From Betaproteobacteria bacterium RIFCSPLOWO2_02_FULL_63_19 (GTDB lineage Bacteria; Pseudomonadota; Gammaproteobacteria; Burkholderiales; SG8-39): a stretch of 59,962 nt of DNA. The position numbers and the translations under genes are program-made. Below are positions 45,483 to 54,632 of the stretch, piece after piece. The DNA lies in contig MEQX01000048.1 of NCBI GenBank assembly GCA_001770415.1, positions 1-59,962 of the forward strand. Direction: 5' to 3'. Every line of letters begins with the position of its first letter. Within the stretch, counting starts at the first letter, position 1. Under the pieces are notes generated by a model. That model ran no database searches. It saw nothing but the letters and a program-made list of their open reading frames with translations, and was not told the DNA's origin.

Positions 45483-47102
45483 CTACTCGGGCCGGAACTT
45501 GGTTTCGGGCTTGAGGCCCTTGCGTTGCTGCTTCTGGCTGCGCCGCCCGTTTTCCAGATATCTTCCCTCCACGGCGCGTTTCGCCGCTTCGTCCCACTGC
45601 GGCAGCCAGTCGCCGAGCGAATAGCCGAACCAGGGCGGTTGCGGGCGCAGGGCCGGCAGCCCGAGTTCCTGCCAGATCGCTTTCGCACGGTCCATGTATT
45701 CCTTCTTAGGCAGGGCCAGAGGCGGCATGTCGCTCTTCATGGTGGCGTCCATGAGCAGCGTGGAATCCTCTTCCTGGCCATGTTCGCGTTTCGGCCCGTG
45801 GCCCTGGCCGCGGTGCGCAAGCGACTGGACGTCTTCCACGGGATTCATCCGATAGGCCATCGCCCACAGCAGGGCATCGGCGTTTTCGGGGTCGATATCG
45901 TCGTTCACGGCGACGCAGATCTTGCCGCAGTCGCCCTTGAAGTATGCCACCCCATAGAGTGCGCGCCAGATCTCGGTGCGCGGCGTGCCCTTTTCTACAA
46001 TGATCGTCGTCACGCGCAGCAGCCCGGTGAGAGGCTCGTGCAATGCCACACGCTTCACGCCCCTTATGCCAAGTGTGCTGCGCAGGTGGGAGAGGAACAA
46101 CGGTTCGTAGGCCACTCGCTTGATGACCGAGGATTCGCTGGGCGCGACCTGACTGATATAGGAAGGAATAATGGGGTTGCGCCGACGCGTAATGGCGGTA
46201 ACCCGCATCGGCATGTTGAATTCCTCGAGCGCGACATGACCGTGTGATTCACCGAACGGTGCTTCTGGTTCAACGTGCTCGGTGTCGATCAGCCCTTCGA
46301 TCACGATTTCGGCCTCGGCCGGCACCTTCAGATCGACGGTCTTCCCTCGTACCAGGTTGATCGGGCCGCCCGCGAGCCCGCCGGCGACGCCGATTTCGTC
46401 TACGCCGATGGGCAGCTTTTGCGGACCCATGAACGCGACGCAGGGTGGGCAGCCGAGCACGATCGCACAAGGCATGTTCTTGTCCCCGCGTTCTTGATAC
46501 TTCTGGTAATGCAGGTAGCCGCCAGCGCCTCCGACACGGGTCGCCATGCGTACGACCAGCCGGTCCGGCGCCTTGAGTGCGGCGCGATAGGTGCCCATGT
46601 TCTGCACGCCGGTTTCCGGATCGCGCGTGATGACGTTCGTTGCGGTGAGCGTCGGCGCACTGTCGAATCCGGGTGTGGAGATCGGGATGGGCAGGGCGTC
46701 CAGGCCCTTGCCGTCGCCGTGTAACGCGGCCCCCTTGACAACGACCTCCTGACACACAGCATTGGCGACCACGCGCGGGCGTATGGGATCCGCGATGGCA
46801 CTGTCCCACCGCGTCTGGATCTCGTCTAGCGGCACGCCCATACCGGCGCTGTAGATGGCACGGTTGGCCGCGAGCGCTCCTACCACGACCGGGATGTCAT
46901 ACCGGCGTCCGCGGCCGTCGGTGATGTTGGTAAACAGGAACGCCTTGCGGTCGGCTTCGGCCATGCCGCCGACGAATTGCCAGCGAACGAGTGGATGCAG
47001 CTCGGAATCCTTGTCGATCGCGCGGTCGATGACCTGCAACAACCCCAGCCTTTTCAGGGCGTCGAGATGTTCGTGCAGGTCCGGGTATGACCGCTTGGCC
47101 AT
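45483..47102 (-). CDS. UbiD-family decarboxylase (copy 1)
   Basis: The 539-residue protein is a prenylated-FMN-dependent decarboxylase candidate. The active-site arginine R173 is in QNMGTYRAALK and the two catalytic glutamates E280 and E285 are in VEPEAPFGESHGH, with UbiD spacing. It reversibly removes CO2 from alpha,beta-unsaturated or aromatic acids. It begins MAKRSYPDLHEHLDAL at 47102; the longer open frame runs antisense through the amidohydrolase gene and is not used. It is closely similar to the UbiD at 52836-54608 (shared RWQF, DIPV, QNMG, PFGESHGH blocks). The amidohydrolase gene lies just upstream. No ubiX is in the window. Confidence 0.9.
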   Translation of the reverse strand: MAKRSYPDLHEHLDALKRLGLLQVIDRAIDKDSELHPLVRWQFVGGMAEADRKAFLFTNITDGRGRRYDIPVVVGALAANRAIYSAGMGVPLDEIQTRWDSAIADPIRPRVVANAVCQEVVVKGAALHGDGKGLDALPIPISTPGFDSAPTLTATNVITRDPETGVQNMGTYRAALKAPDRLVVRMATRVGGAGGYLHYQKYQERGDKNMPCAIVLGCPPCVAFMGPQKLPIGVDEIGVAGGLAGGPINLVRGKTVDLKVPAEAEIVIEGLIDTEHVEPEAPFGESHGHVALEEFNMPMRVTAITRRRNPIIPSYISQVAPSESSVIKRVAYEPLFLSHLRSTLGIRGVKRVALHEPLTGLLRVTTIIVEKGTPRTEIWRALYGVAYFKGDCGKICVAVNDDIDPENADALLWAMAYRMNPVEDVQSLAHRGQGHGPKREHGQEEDSTLLMDATMKSDMPPLALPKKEYMDRAKAIWQELGLPALRPQPPWFGYSLGDWLPQWDEAAKRAVEGRYLENGRRSQKQQRKGLKPETKFRPE

Positions 47103-47244
47103 GGTCAAGCGCTCGCCCGGATTTCGCCGACCCCTGCCGCGGACGGCCGCAGGTGTGCTCGACGTGCCTCTTCGACTTGCCGATTGTCGGGGTTCACCTG
47201 ACGCTTTCCAAAAACAGCCTTTGAGACAATATTTCCGATTTGGT

Positions 47245-48255
47245 TCATTGCGGGCACCAGCAATCGGGGCGCACCCGGAATACGCTTTGTGCGGTGCTGC
47301 CAAGAATGCCCTTCTTCTGCGCCTCGGTAAAGTAAGTACCTTCGACCGCGCGCGTCGGCGCCGGATCACCGATCGGGAAGGGCGTATCCGAACCCAGCAT
47401 GATGCGTTCGGCGCTCGATTTCTTGGCGAGATATTCAAGGGAATCGCTGTCGAACACGCAGGAATCGAAATACAAGGCCTCGAAGCCCTTGCGGGGATCG
47501 GCATATTTGCCCTGCGATATCGCGTGATTGCGAGCCAGACGCCCGAGCGCATAGGGAAGCGCGCCGCCGCCGTGGGACGCGATGAACTTCATGCCCGGAA
47601 ATTTGAGCAAGTGCCCTGAAAAGAGCAGGCGCGAAACGGCAATGGACGTATCCGCAAGACGCCCGATCGCATTGACGAGATCGTAATCCGCGAGCCGCGG
47701 CTCGCCACAGAGAAACATCGGATGCAGGTAAATCGCTGCCTGCAGTCGGGAGGCTTCCCCCCAGAACGGGTCGAGCGACGGATCGTCGAGGTTGCCTCCC
47801 ATACCGCTCGGCAATGTTCCTATCATCGCGCCGCCAAAGCCGCGTTCGAGTGTTTCGCCGAGAACCTGCGCCGCGAGCTTGCCGTCCTGCAGCGGAACGG
47901 TCGCCAGCGGCGTGAAGCGCTGTTCATCGCGCAGCGCGTCCCATAGGCAGTCATTGAGAAAGCGGCTCCATTCGAGTCCTTCCTGCGGCGGCAATTCGTA
48001 GCCGAACGTGTCCAGCCAGCCCCCCAGCATCTGGTGGTCGATGCCGTTCTTATCCATCCAGGCGCGGCGCTCGTCGAAGTTCCAGAGCTTGGGCGAGATC
48101 GGGCGGGTGGGCTCGCCACCGGGAAATTGCATCCGGATGCCTTTGTCATCACGCAACAGCTTGACGCCACGAAAACGGGCGGCGTTGGCATCAAAGCGCT
48201 CGAATATGAGTTCGGGCGTGAAATGGGCGTGAATGTCGATGACGATGTTCTTCAT
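47245..48255 (-). CDS. Amidohydrolase_2 (ACMSD-like) decarboxylase/hydrolase
   Basis: The 336-residue TIM-barrel protein has the complete ACMSD metal set: H-x-H in IDIHAHFTP, a YLHPMF histidine, FIASHGGGALPYALGR, and the aspartate in MLGSDTPFPIGDP. The family includes aminocarboxymuconate-semialdehyde decarboxylase, gamma-resorcylate and related non-oxidative decarboxylases and some hydrolases. Unlike the amidohydrolase at 4752-5732, both N-terminal histidines are present. It lies between the coxL and ubiD genes on the same strand, downstream of the two hairpins. Confidence 0.86.
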   Translation of the reverse strand: MKNIVIDIHAHFTPELIFERFDANAARFRGVKLLRDDKGIRMQFPGGEPTRPISPKLWNFDERRAWMDKNGIDHQMLGGWLDTFGYELPPQEGLEWSRFLNDCLWDALRDEQRFTPLATVPLQDGKLAAQVLGETLERGFGGAMIGTLPSGMGGNLDDPSLDPFWGEASRLQAAIYLHPMFLCGEPRLADYDLVNAIGRLADTSIAVSRLLFSGHLLKFPGMKFIASHGGGALPYALGRLARNHAISQGKYADPRKGFEALYFDSCVFDSDSLEYLAKKSSAERIMLGSDTPFPIGDPAPTRAVEGTYFTEAQKKGILGSTAQSVFRVRPDCWCPQ

Positions 48256-48378
48256 GGGGGGGTCGATCCTTGCGAAGTGCGTTTGCGAACGGGCCTATCG
48301 AAGTCAGGCAGGTTGCTTGGTTTAGTCGGTGAAGCGTGTGATGTTAGCGACTTAGGTGAGGATTTGGTCTTGTTTACG

Positions 48379-48428
48379 TCTCTCGATTCCGGACCGTTGC
48401 GCATTTGCAACGGTCCGGAATCGAGAGA
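48379..48428. repeat. Perfect hairpin, 22-bp stem, 6-base loop
   Basis: The arm 48379-48400 (begins tctctcgattccgg, ends ccgttgc) is exactly complementary to 48407-48428, with loop gcattt. The stem has no mismatches. No T-run follows on either strand. It could form a cruciform or a very stable RNA hairpin upstream of the amidohydrolase gene. Confidence 0.92.
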
Positions 48429-48480
48429 ACAGAGGCGTCGGCGCGACGTAGCCCGTTGGGTGCGGCTCAGACGACGCTTT

Positions 48481-48531
48481 TCTCATGATTCTGTGCAGTT
48501 GCACACTACGCAACTGCACAGAATCATGAGA
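48481..48531. repeat. Perfect hairpin, 22-bp stem, 7-base loop
   Basis: The arm 48481-48502 (begins tctcatgattctgtg, ends cagttgc) is exactly complementary to 48510-48531, with loop acactac. Its sequence is unrelated to the neighbouring hairpin apart from a shared gttgc at the stem tip. It lies 52 bp to the right of the other and 51 bp beyond the coxL stop. Confidence 0.92.
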
Positions 48532-48581
48532 TGGTTCAAAACCCATGTCTATTGGCCGGTACGCAGCAGACATAGATCCGG

Positions 48582-51008
48582 TCAGTCCTGCCTGTTCGGC
48601 GCGGCGGCAATCGCTTCCCACAGCGCCAGATGGGAAATTGGCAATGTGTCGATCGAAGCCCCGATAGGATCGAGCGCGTCGTTGATGGCGTTGGCCACGG
48701 CCGCCGGCGCCCCCAGATAACCCGCTTCGCCCGAACCCTTCTGCCCAAACGTGGTGAGCGGGGAAGGAGTGCAGTGGTCGACAATGCGGATGTCGGGTAC
48801 CTCCATCGCGCTCGGAATGAGGTAGTCCATAAACGTGCCGCTGGCGAGCTGCCCGCCCTCGGTGTAGGCGAACTTCTCGTACAGCGCCGCGCCGATGCCG
48901 TGTGCGATGCCGCCGTAGGTCATTCCGTGAACGATATCGGGGGTGATCATGACGCCGCAGTCGTGACCGCAAACGTACTTCTTTACCATCGGCTTGCCTG
49001 TTTCGGGGTCGATTTCGACGTAGACCAGATGAGCCTCGAACGCGTAACAGGGATACATCTGCACGCGCCCGTCCGCTGTCGGCAGACCGCCACCGGTCGG
49101 AACTCCCCAGACGAACTGCGATTGCAGCCCCGGTTCGAGACCCGGCGGCATCTTGTGGATCTTGCGATGCGCAATTTCGACAAGCTGGTCCCAGGTGAGC
49201 ATCTTCGACGGCGCGCCCTCGATGCTCACGTTGCCGTCACGATACTCGAGATCTTCCGGCGAGCACTCGAAGTTGTGCGCGGCGATGGCGAGCAGTGTGT
49301 TCCTGATCGTCCTCGCCGCGCCGGCCGCCGCCCCTCCCAGCATGATCGCCATGCGGCTGCCGACCGGGCTGTTCGAGGGCAGCGCATTCAGTGAGTCTGC
49401 ATGCACTACACGTATCGTCTCCGGATCGCGTTCGAGGACTTCCCCGATGACGGTCGAAATCAGCGTCTCGTGTCCTTGCCCTGAGCTTGATGTGCCCATG
49501 ACGCCAGTGACCGAGCCGGAAAGATCGACCCGCACCAGACAGGAATCCATCCAGGTCGTGGTCTCGTTCTTCGGATTGAACAGCAGCTCGAACGCGGCGT
49601 TGCCGCCGCTCGGCTCCAGGCAGGTGGAAAGGCCGATACCGGCAAGTCGTCCGGCGCTGCGCGCCTGATCGCGCGCGCGTACCAAGGCGGAATAATCGCC
49701 GGCCTTGAGAGCCTTGTCGAGTACTGCATGGTAGTCGCCCGAATCGTAGCTGGACCCGCTTGGAATCAGGTAGGGGAACTGATCCTTGCGAATCAGATTC
49801 TTCCGTCGCAGTTCGATGCGGTCCATGCCCAGGTGGCGGGCGATGCGGTCGATGGCGCGCTCGATGGCGAAATTGGTGGGCGACTGGCCGAAGCCGCGCA
49901 CCGCTTCCTGAGGCGTCTTGTTGGTCATCACCGAGATGGGCTCGTACTCGATCGCGGCAATTTGGTATGGTCCGCAGATTGCCCCAACCGGTTTGCCGAG
50001 CTGTAGCGGCGAGCGCCCCGCATAGGCGCCGACATCGTCCACCGCGCGTATTTTCATTCCCCGGATGGTGCCGTCCCTGTCGAATGCAAGCTGCATGTCG
50101 AAGAATCGGTCCGGCCCGTGCATATCGCCGCCGCGCATGTTTTCCAGACGGTCCTCGATGAGGCGTACCGGTACTCCCAGCTTCAGCGCGAGGTAGCCAA
50201 CCAGTACCGTATGCTTGATGCCGCGTTTCAATCCGTAACTGCCGCCGACGTCGACGTCGAAGTGCACGCGCACCGCGTTGCCCGGCAGGCGCAGCGCGCG
50301 GGCGGCCTGGTCGGGATATTTCGGCATCTGGATGGAGGCCCAGATGTCCAACAAGCCGGCGGCGGAATCCCATTTCGCCATGACGCCGAAAGTCTCGATC
50401 GGCACGGTCGAACTGCGTCCCCAGGTCGCGCGAAACGCAAGCCGCTGGTCTGCCTTGGCGAATGCTTCATCGACAGGACCCCAGACGAACTTGCGCTGGA
50501 ACAGCACGTTCGTTCCGTGACCGGAATGGACGAGATGCGCACCCGATGCCAGCGACGCTTCCGGATCGATGACGTGCGCAAGCGTTTCGTATTCGACTTC
50601 CACCAGTTCGGCGGCATCTTCGGCGATCGCGCGTGTATCGGCCACCACCGCGGCGACCCATTCTCCCGCGTATCGCACGACGTCCTTTGCCAGCGCATAG
50701 CGCGTGACCTTCGGCGCATCGACCCCGATGTGGAGCGAGTCGGTCTGACTGCAGAATTCTTCCCCGGTGAGGACGTATCGCACACCCGGAAGCGCGAGCG
50801 CGGCGTCGGTGTTGATCGACAGGATCCTTGCGCTGGCGTGCGGCGAGGCGACCAGTGCGACGTGCTTTGTTCCAGGCAGGACCACGTCCGCCACGAATCG
50901 CCCACGGCCGGCGACGAAACGCGGATCTTCCTTGGTGCGGCGTTTCTTCCCGATGTAACGAAAACCGGAGGTCTTATCCGTTTCCCTGTCGCTTACGGGC
51001 CGTATCAT
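48582..51008 (-). CDS. Molybdenum hydroxylase large subunit (CoxL/XdhB type)
   Basis: The 808-residue molybdopterin-cytosine-dinucleotide subunit has the xanthine dehydrogenase family signatures: IGKKRRTKEDPRFVAGRGRFVADV at the start, EAVRGFGQSPTNFAIER near the Mo site, SSSGQGHETLISTVIGEVL, and the catalytic glutamate in GQKGSGEAGYLGAP near residue 761. It hydroxylates a carbon next to a heteroatom or an aldehyde using water. RGFGQ replaces the CoxL form-I CSFR loop, so this is not CO dehydrogenase. Its ATG at 51008 overlaps the stop of the 2Fe-2S subunit gene; longer upstream frames are antisense shadows. The substrate is unknown. Confidence 0.92.
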   Translation of the reverse strand: MIRPVSDRETDKTSGFRYIGKKRRTKEDPRFVAGRGRFVADVVLPGTKHVALVASPHASARILSINTDAALALPGVRYVLTGEEFCSQTDSLHIGVDAPKVTRYALAKDVVRYAGEWVAAVVADTRAIAEDAAELVEVEYETLAHVIDPEASLASGAHLVHSGHGTNVLFQRKFVWGPVDEAFAKADQRLAFRATWGRSSTVPIETFGVMAKWDSAAGLLDIWASIQMPKYPDQAARALRLPGNAVRVHFDVDVGGSYGLKRGIKHTVLVGYLALKLGVPVRLIEDRLENMRGGDMHGPDRFFDMQLAFDRDGTIRGMKIRAVDDVGAYAGRSPLQLGKPVGAICGPYQIAAIEYEPISVMTNKTPQEAVRGFGQSPTNFAIERAIDRIARHLGMDRIELRRKNLIRKDQFPYLIPSGSSYDSGDYHAVLDKALKAGDYSALVRARDQARSAGRLAGIGLSTCLEPSGGNAAFELLFNPKNETTTWMDSCLVRVDLSGSVTGVMGTSSSGQGHETLISTVIGEVLERDPETIRVVHADSLNALPSNSPVGSRMAIMLGGAAAGAARTIRNTLLAIAAHNFECSPEDLEYRDGNVSIEGAPSKMLTWDQLVEIAHRKIHKMPPGLEPGLQSQFVWGVPTGGGLPTADGRVQMYPCYAFEAHLVYVEIDPETGKPMVKKYVCGHDCGVMITPDIVHGMTYGGIAHGIGAALYEKFAYTEGGQLASGTFMDYLIPSAMEVPDIRIVDHCTPSPLTTFGQKGSGEAGYLGAPAAVANAINDALDPIGASIDTLPISHLALWEAIAAAPNRQD

Positions 51009-51502
51009 CGCTGGCCTTTTTCTTTGGCTAGCCGCGCGGCGGCGCTGCGCACCGCATCGACGATCTGCTGATACCCGGTGCAGCGGCAAAGATTGCCGGC
51101 TATCGCCTCGCGAATCTGCAGATCGGTCGGACGCGGGTTCGTGTAGAGGAGTCCTTGCGCTGCGATCAGCATTCCGGGCGTGCAGTAACCGCATTGCAGC
51201 GCGTGCGAATCGCAGAAACTGTCCTGCAGAATGCTCAGAGAACCATCCGGCCGCGCCAGGCCTTCCACCGTCGTCACGCGGTGACCGTCCGCCTGCCACG
51301 CGAACATGAGACACGAACGCACGGGTTCGCCGTCAAGCATCACGGAACAGGCGCCGCAGATCCCGTGTTCGCAGCCGACGTGGGTGCCAGTCAGGAGCAA
51401 TTCCTCCCGGAGCCAGTCCACGAGCGAGACGCGGGCCGGAACCATCGCCGAGCGCGCAACGCCGTTGACCTCCACCTCGATAGGATAGAGCTTGTCGGTC
51501 AT
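51005..51502 (-). CDS. Molybdenum hydroxylase 2x[2Fe-2S] subunit (CoxS type)
   Basis: The 165-residue subunit has the plant-type [2Fe-2S] motif CEHGICGACSVMLDGEPVRSC and the second cluster's CGYCTPGML and CRCTGYQQIV. It passes electrons from the molybdenum site to FAD. Its ATG overlaps the FAD subunit stop by four bases, and its stop overlaps the large-subunit start. Confidence 0.95.
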   Translation of the reverse strand: MTDKLYPIEVEVNGVARSAMVPARVSLVDWLREELLLTGTHVGCEHGICGACSVMLDGEPVRSCLMFAWQADGHRVTTVEGLARPDGSLSILQDSFCDSHALQCGYCTPGMLIAAQGLLYTNPRPTDLQIREAIAGNLCRCTGYQQIVDAVRSAAARLAKEKGQR

Positions 51503-52389
51503 GCCTTGCTCCTCGCCTGTTCGCAGGCAGCGCGAATCACGCGCGCCGTGAGCACCCGCGCCAGGTGCCGACGATAGGCGGCGGTGGCGAAGAGATCGCT
51601 GCCGGGGTCGGATTCGGCTGCCGCGTCCTCAGCCGCGCTCCGGACGGCCTCGTCCTCCAGCTGCGTTCCGACGAGCCGTTGCGCGAGCCTCGGGAACGCA
51701 AGCGGCGTCTGTCCAACTCCGCCCAGACCGAAGCTCGCTCGCACGCAGCGCCCGTCATCGCCCAGTGCGATCTGCGCGCCGGCGGAGACCATCGCGAAAT
51801 CGCCGTGTCGGGTGCTTATTTCCGTGAAAGCCGAGCCCGTGCGCCGCTCATCCCAAACAGGCCAGCGCACTTCCTCGAGGCATTCGTCTGCACCGGTCGC
51901 CGTCGTCATGGGGCCAGCGAAGAACGTTTCGGCTGGCACCGTCCGTGTGGCGCTCGAACTTCGCAATATCATGCTGGCGCCCAGAATCTGCGCGGCCAGA
52001 GGCAGTTCGGCGCAGGGATCCGCGTGAGCGATGCTTCCCCCGATCGTGCCGCGGTTGCGCGTCTGGACATGCCCCACGTAGCCGAGAGCCTGTCGTAGCA
52101 GGGGCACTCGCTCGGCGAGCGCCTTGTCGCGCTCGACAACGGACTGGCGCGTGCAGGCACCAATGCGCACCGCGTTCCGATGACCGTCGTCGCTCGTGGT
52201 GATGAATTTCAGTGCCGAGACCTCATTGATGTCCAGCAGCCAGGCGGGACGCACAAGGCGCATGGCCATCATTGGAATGAGGCTCTGGCCGCCGGCGATC
52301 AATTTGATGGAATCGCCTTCCTGTTTCAGGGCTTCGCACGCTTCGGCTGTCGATCCGGCGCGGATATACTCGAACGTGGCGGACTTCAC
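51499..52389 (-). CDS. Molybdenum hydroxylase FAD subunit (CoxM type)
   Basis: The 296-residue subunit has the FAD-binding AGGQSLIPMMAMRLVRP and TIGGSIAHADPCAELP motifs, and a CO-dehydrogenase flavoprotein C-terminal domain. It forms the first gene of a three-gene operon (FAD, 2Fe-2S, Mo). It is divergent from the second UbiD gene, with a 446-bp region between. Confidence 0.93.
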   Translation of the reverse strand: MKSATFEYIRAGSTAEACEALKQEGDSIKLIAGGQSLIPMMAMRLVRPAWLLDINEVSALKFITTSDDGHRNAVRIGACTRQSVVERDKALAERVPLLRQALGYVGHVQTRNRGTIGGSIAHADPCAELPLAAQILGASMILRSSSATRTVPAETFFAGPMTTATGADECLEEVRWPVWDERRTGSAFTEISTRHGDFAMVSAGAQIALGDDGRCVRASFGLGGVGQTPLAFPRLAQRLVGTQLEDEAVRSAAEDAAAESDPGSDLFATAAYRRHLARVLTARVIRAACEQARSKA

Positions 52390-52835
52390 GCCGTTGCCTG
52401 GACAGGTGTCAGTGGGGTTTCGCGGAATGCTTCATCGCAGCCCCGTAGTTTCTCGGTTGCGTCGGTCAAACGAGTGGCCCTTGGAATTCTTGCAGGAGGA
52501 GACGACCCAGGAACGGTTATTATAAACACCGCGCCGGGAATCCAGAAGGCGTGTTTTTCGGAAACGAAACGCAGATGTCTCGTGTATTTGGGATTCGGTC
52601 GCTTACACGGCGGCCGTTTTGATTTCGATAACTACGGATTGTGGTGGCGATTCCAGGTTGCGCGAGTACTGAAATTTCGTGCCGCTGAGCAATGGCAGAG
52701 TTCCCGAATGACGAATTGATCGCGACGCCGCGGCTCGAGTTAGGTACGGTCTCGCCGGATCGGACCAGTTGACCTAGAGCAAGGCGAGCCATTCGCCGGA
52801 ATCGAAAACGGTCGGCCAATAACCAGGACGGGAAG
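52390..52835. other. Divergent promoter region between coxM-like and ubiD genes
   Basis: This 446-bp region should contain promoters for the Mo-hydroxylase operon on the left and the ubiD-flavoprotein operon on the right. No open frame resembles a protein and no clear operator or -35/-10 pair was found by eye. No regulator gene lies beside it. Confidence 0.5.
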
Positions 52836-54608
52836 ATGATCATGGGAACAGAGCGCACGACGAAGGCGGGCGCGCGACGGCGCAGGGCGATCGGAAGGAA
52901 GCGCGGCGCCAGGGGGATTGCGCGACGCCGCTCCTACCCCGATCTGCGCGACCATCTCAACGCGTTGGAGAGAGCAGGGCTCCTGGTAAAGGTCGAGCGG
53001 CGCATCAACAAGGATACCGAGATGCATCCTCTGGTGCGCTGGCAATTCAGGGGTGGGATCGCCGAGCGCGACCGCCGGGCGTTCCTGTTCACGAACGTAA
53101 CCGACAGCAAGGGAAGAGACTACGACATTCCCGTGGCGGTCGGTGTCCTCGCGGCGAGCCGCGAAATTTACCGCATCGGAATGGGATGCGCGCTGGACCA
53201 GATCAACGAGACCTGGACGCGCGCGATCTCCAATCCGATTCCGCCTCGGGTGGTCACCAAGGCTCCTTGCCACGAAATCGTCATTCAGGGGCGCGATCTC
53301 GACCGGCCGGGCATGGGCCTGGACGGACTGCCCGTGCCGATTTCGACCCCAGGGTGGGACAACGCACCGTACGTGACCCTGTCGCAATACATCAGCAAGG
53401 ATCCCGACACCGGAATCCAGAACATGGGCATCTACAGGGGCCAGGTGAAGGCTCCGCGCCGGCTCGGTATGAACCCGTCACTCGAACTGCGGCCCGGTAT
53501 CTACACGCATTGGGAAAAGATGAAATCCCGCGGTCGGAAACTTCCTGCCGCGGTGATACTGGGCGCGCCGCCTTGCGTTGCCTTCACGTCGGTGCAGAAG
53601 CTGCCGGAGATGATGGACGAGCTGCATGTCGCCGGAGGGCTTGTCGGAAAGCCGATCAACGTGGTTCGTGCCAAAACCGTCGACTTGCTGGTTCCCGCCG
53701 AGGCGGAAATTGTGATCGAGGGATACATCGACACCGAGTATCTGGAACCGGAGGGGCCGTTCGGTGAGTCGCACGGGCACGTGAACCTGCAGGAATTCAA
53801 CGCCTTCATGGACGTTAGCTGCATCACGCGACGGCGCGACGCGATTCTCACCTCGATTATTTCCCAGGTAACGCCGAGCGAGTCCAGCCTGATCAAGCGC
53901 GTGGCACTTGAGCCGGTATTCCTGCATCACCTGCGCAGCGCCCTCGGAATACAGGGCGTCAGGCGTGTATCAATGCACGAGCCCCTGACCAATCTGCGCA
54001 AGCTGATCGTGCTGGTCATGGATCCGAAGACGCCGACGACCGAAATATGGCGCGCGCTGTATGGTGCTGCGGCATGGAATCGTGCCGCGGGCAAGTATGT
54101 GCTCGCGGTGAACGAGGATATCGATCCGGACAACGCCGACGCACTTTTCTGGGCCATGTGCTATCGCGCCAATCCGGACCTTGACCTGCAGATACTGCGG
54201 CATCGCGATCAGGGGCACGGTCCGCGCAGCAAGCGCAACGCAGGACGGGACGCGTCAGTGCTGATCGATGCGACGCTCAAGGAGAAATTTCCACCCGTCT
54301 CTCTTCCCAAACAGCAGTACATGGAGCGCGCCAAGACGATATGGGAGGAACTCGGGCTGCCCAAGCTGAAACCCGAGTCACCCTGGTTCGGCTACTCGCT
54401 CGGTGAGTGGTCAGAGGAGTTCGAGCGCGCGGCCGACCTCGCCGTGCGAGGCGATTATTTTGAAACCGGAAAACTCATCGCCAAACGCCGGCGCAAGGAT
54501 GTAAAGATGAACACCGAAGTGCGTGATGTCGATGAATCGAACGTGGAAGCCGGGCCCAAGCCAAAGGCCGGGGTGAATGCCAAGCACAAGGCTGGGCGCA
54601 AGCGTTAG
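52836..54608 (+). CDS. UbiD-family decarboxylase (copy 2), with basic N- and C-terminal extensions
   Basis: The 590-residue protein has the UbiD core like copy 1: R201 in QNMGIYRGQVK and glutamates E306 and E311 in LEPEGPFGESHGH. It differs by an extra, strongly basic N-terminal 30 residues (KAGARRRRAIGRKRGARG) and a Lys-rich tail of about 40 residues. It presumably decarboxylates an aromatic or unsaturated acid with prenylated FMN. The flavoprotein gene follows after 24 bp, so the two are probably cotranscribed. The charged ends could be for oligomer contacts; they are not part of the catalytic fold. Confidence 0.88.
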   Translation: MIMGTERTTKAGARRRRAIGRKRGARGIARRRSYPDLRDHLNALERAGLLVKVERRINKDTEMHPLVRWQFRGGIAERDRRAFLFTNVTDSKGRDYDIPVAVGVLAASREIYRIGMGCALDQINETWTRAISNPIPPRVVTKAPCHEIVIQGRDLDRPGMGLDGLPVPISTPGWDNAPYVTLSQYISKDPDTGIQNMGIYRGQVKAPRRLGMNPSLELRPGIYTHWEKMKSRGRKLPAAVILGAPPCVAFTSVQKLPEMMDELHVAGGLVGKPINVVRAKTVDLLVPAEAEIVIEGYIDTEYLEPEGPFGESHGHVNLQEFNAFMDVSCITRRRDAILTSIISQVTPSESSLIKRVALEPVFLHHLRSALGIQGVRRVSMHEPLTNLRKLIVLVMDPKTPTTEIWRALYGAAAWNRAAGKYVLAVNEDIDPDNADALFWAMCYRANPDLDLQILRHRDQGHGPRSKRNAGRDASVLIDATLKEKFPPVSLPKQQYMERAKTIWEELGLPKLKPESPWFGYSLGEWSEEFERAADLAVRGDYFETGKLIAKRRRKDVKMNTEVRDVDESNVEAGPKPKAGVNAKHKAGRKR

Positions 54609-54632
54609 CGGTTCCAGCCGCAGCACGTCCGG

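Larger units (their letters stand above)
48256..48581. other. Intergenic region holding two long perfect hairpins
   Basis: This 326-bp gap lies between the end of the coxL-like gene and the start of the amidohydrolase gene on the same strand. It contains two unrelated 22-bp-stem hairpins (separate entries) with a 52-bp linker that includes gtagcccgttgggtgcggc, reminiscent of REP-type intergenic repeats. No coding sequence is evident. Confidence 0.55.

Noticed and set aside
45483-47552. A 689-residue frame extending the first UbiD gene
   Set aside because: The first 150 codons run antisense through the amidohydrolase gene; the UbiD family N-terminus begins at 47102.
48582-51314. A 910-residue frame extending the Mo-hydroxylase large subunit
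   Set aside because: The extension lies in another frame of the 2Fe-2S gene; the ATG at 51008 overlaps that gene's stop, as expected for the operon.
48582-52389. Aerobic CO dehydrogenase (coxMSL)
   Set aside because: The large subunit has RGFGQ rather than the form-I CSFR loop, so only the family, not CO oxidation, is supported.
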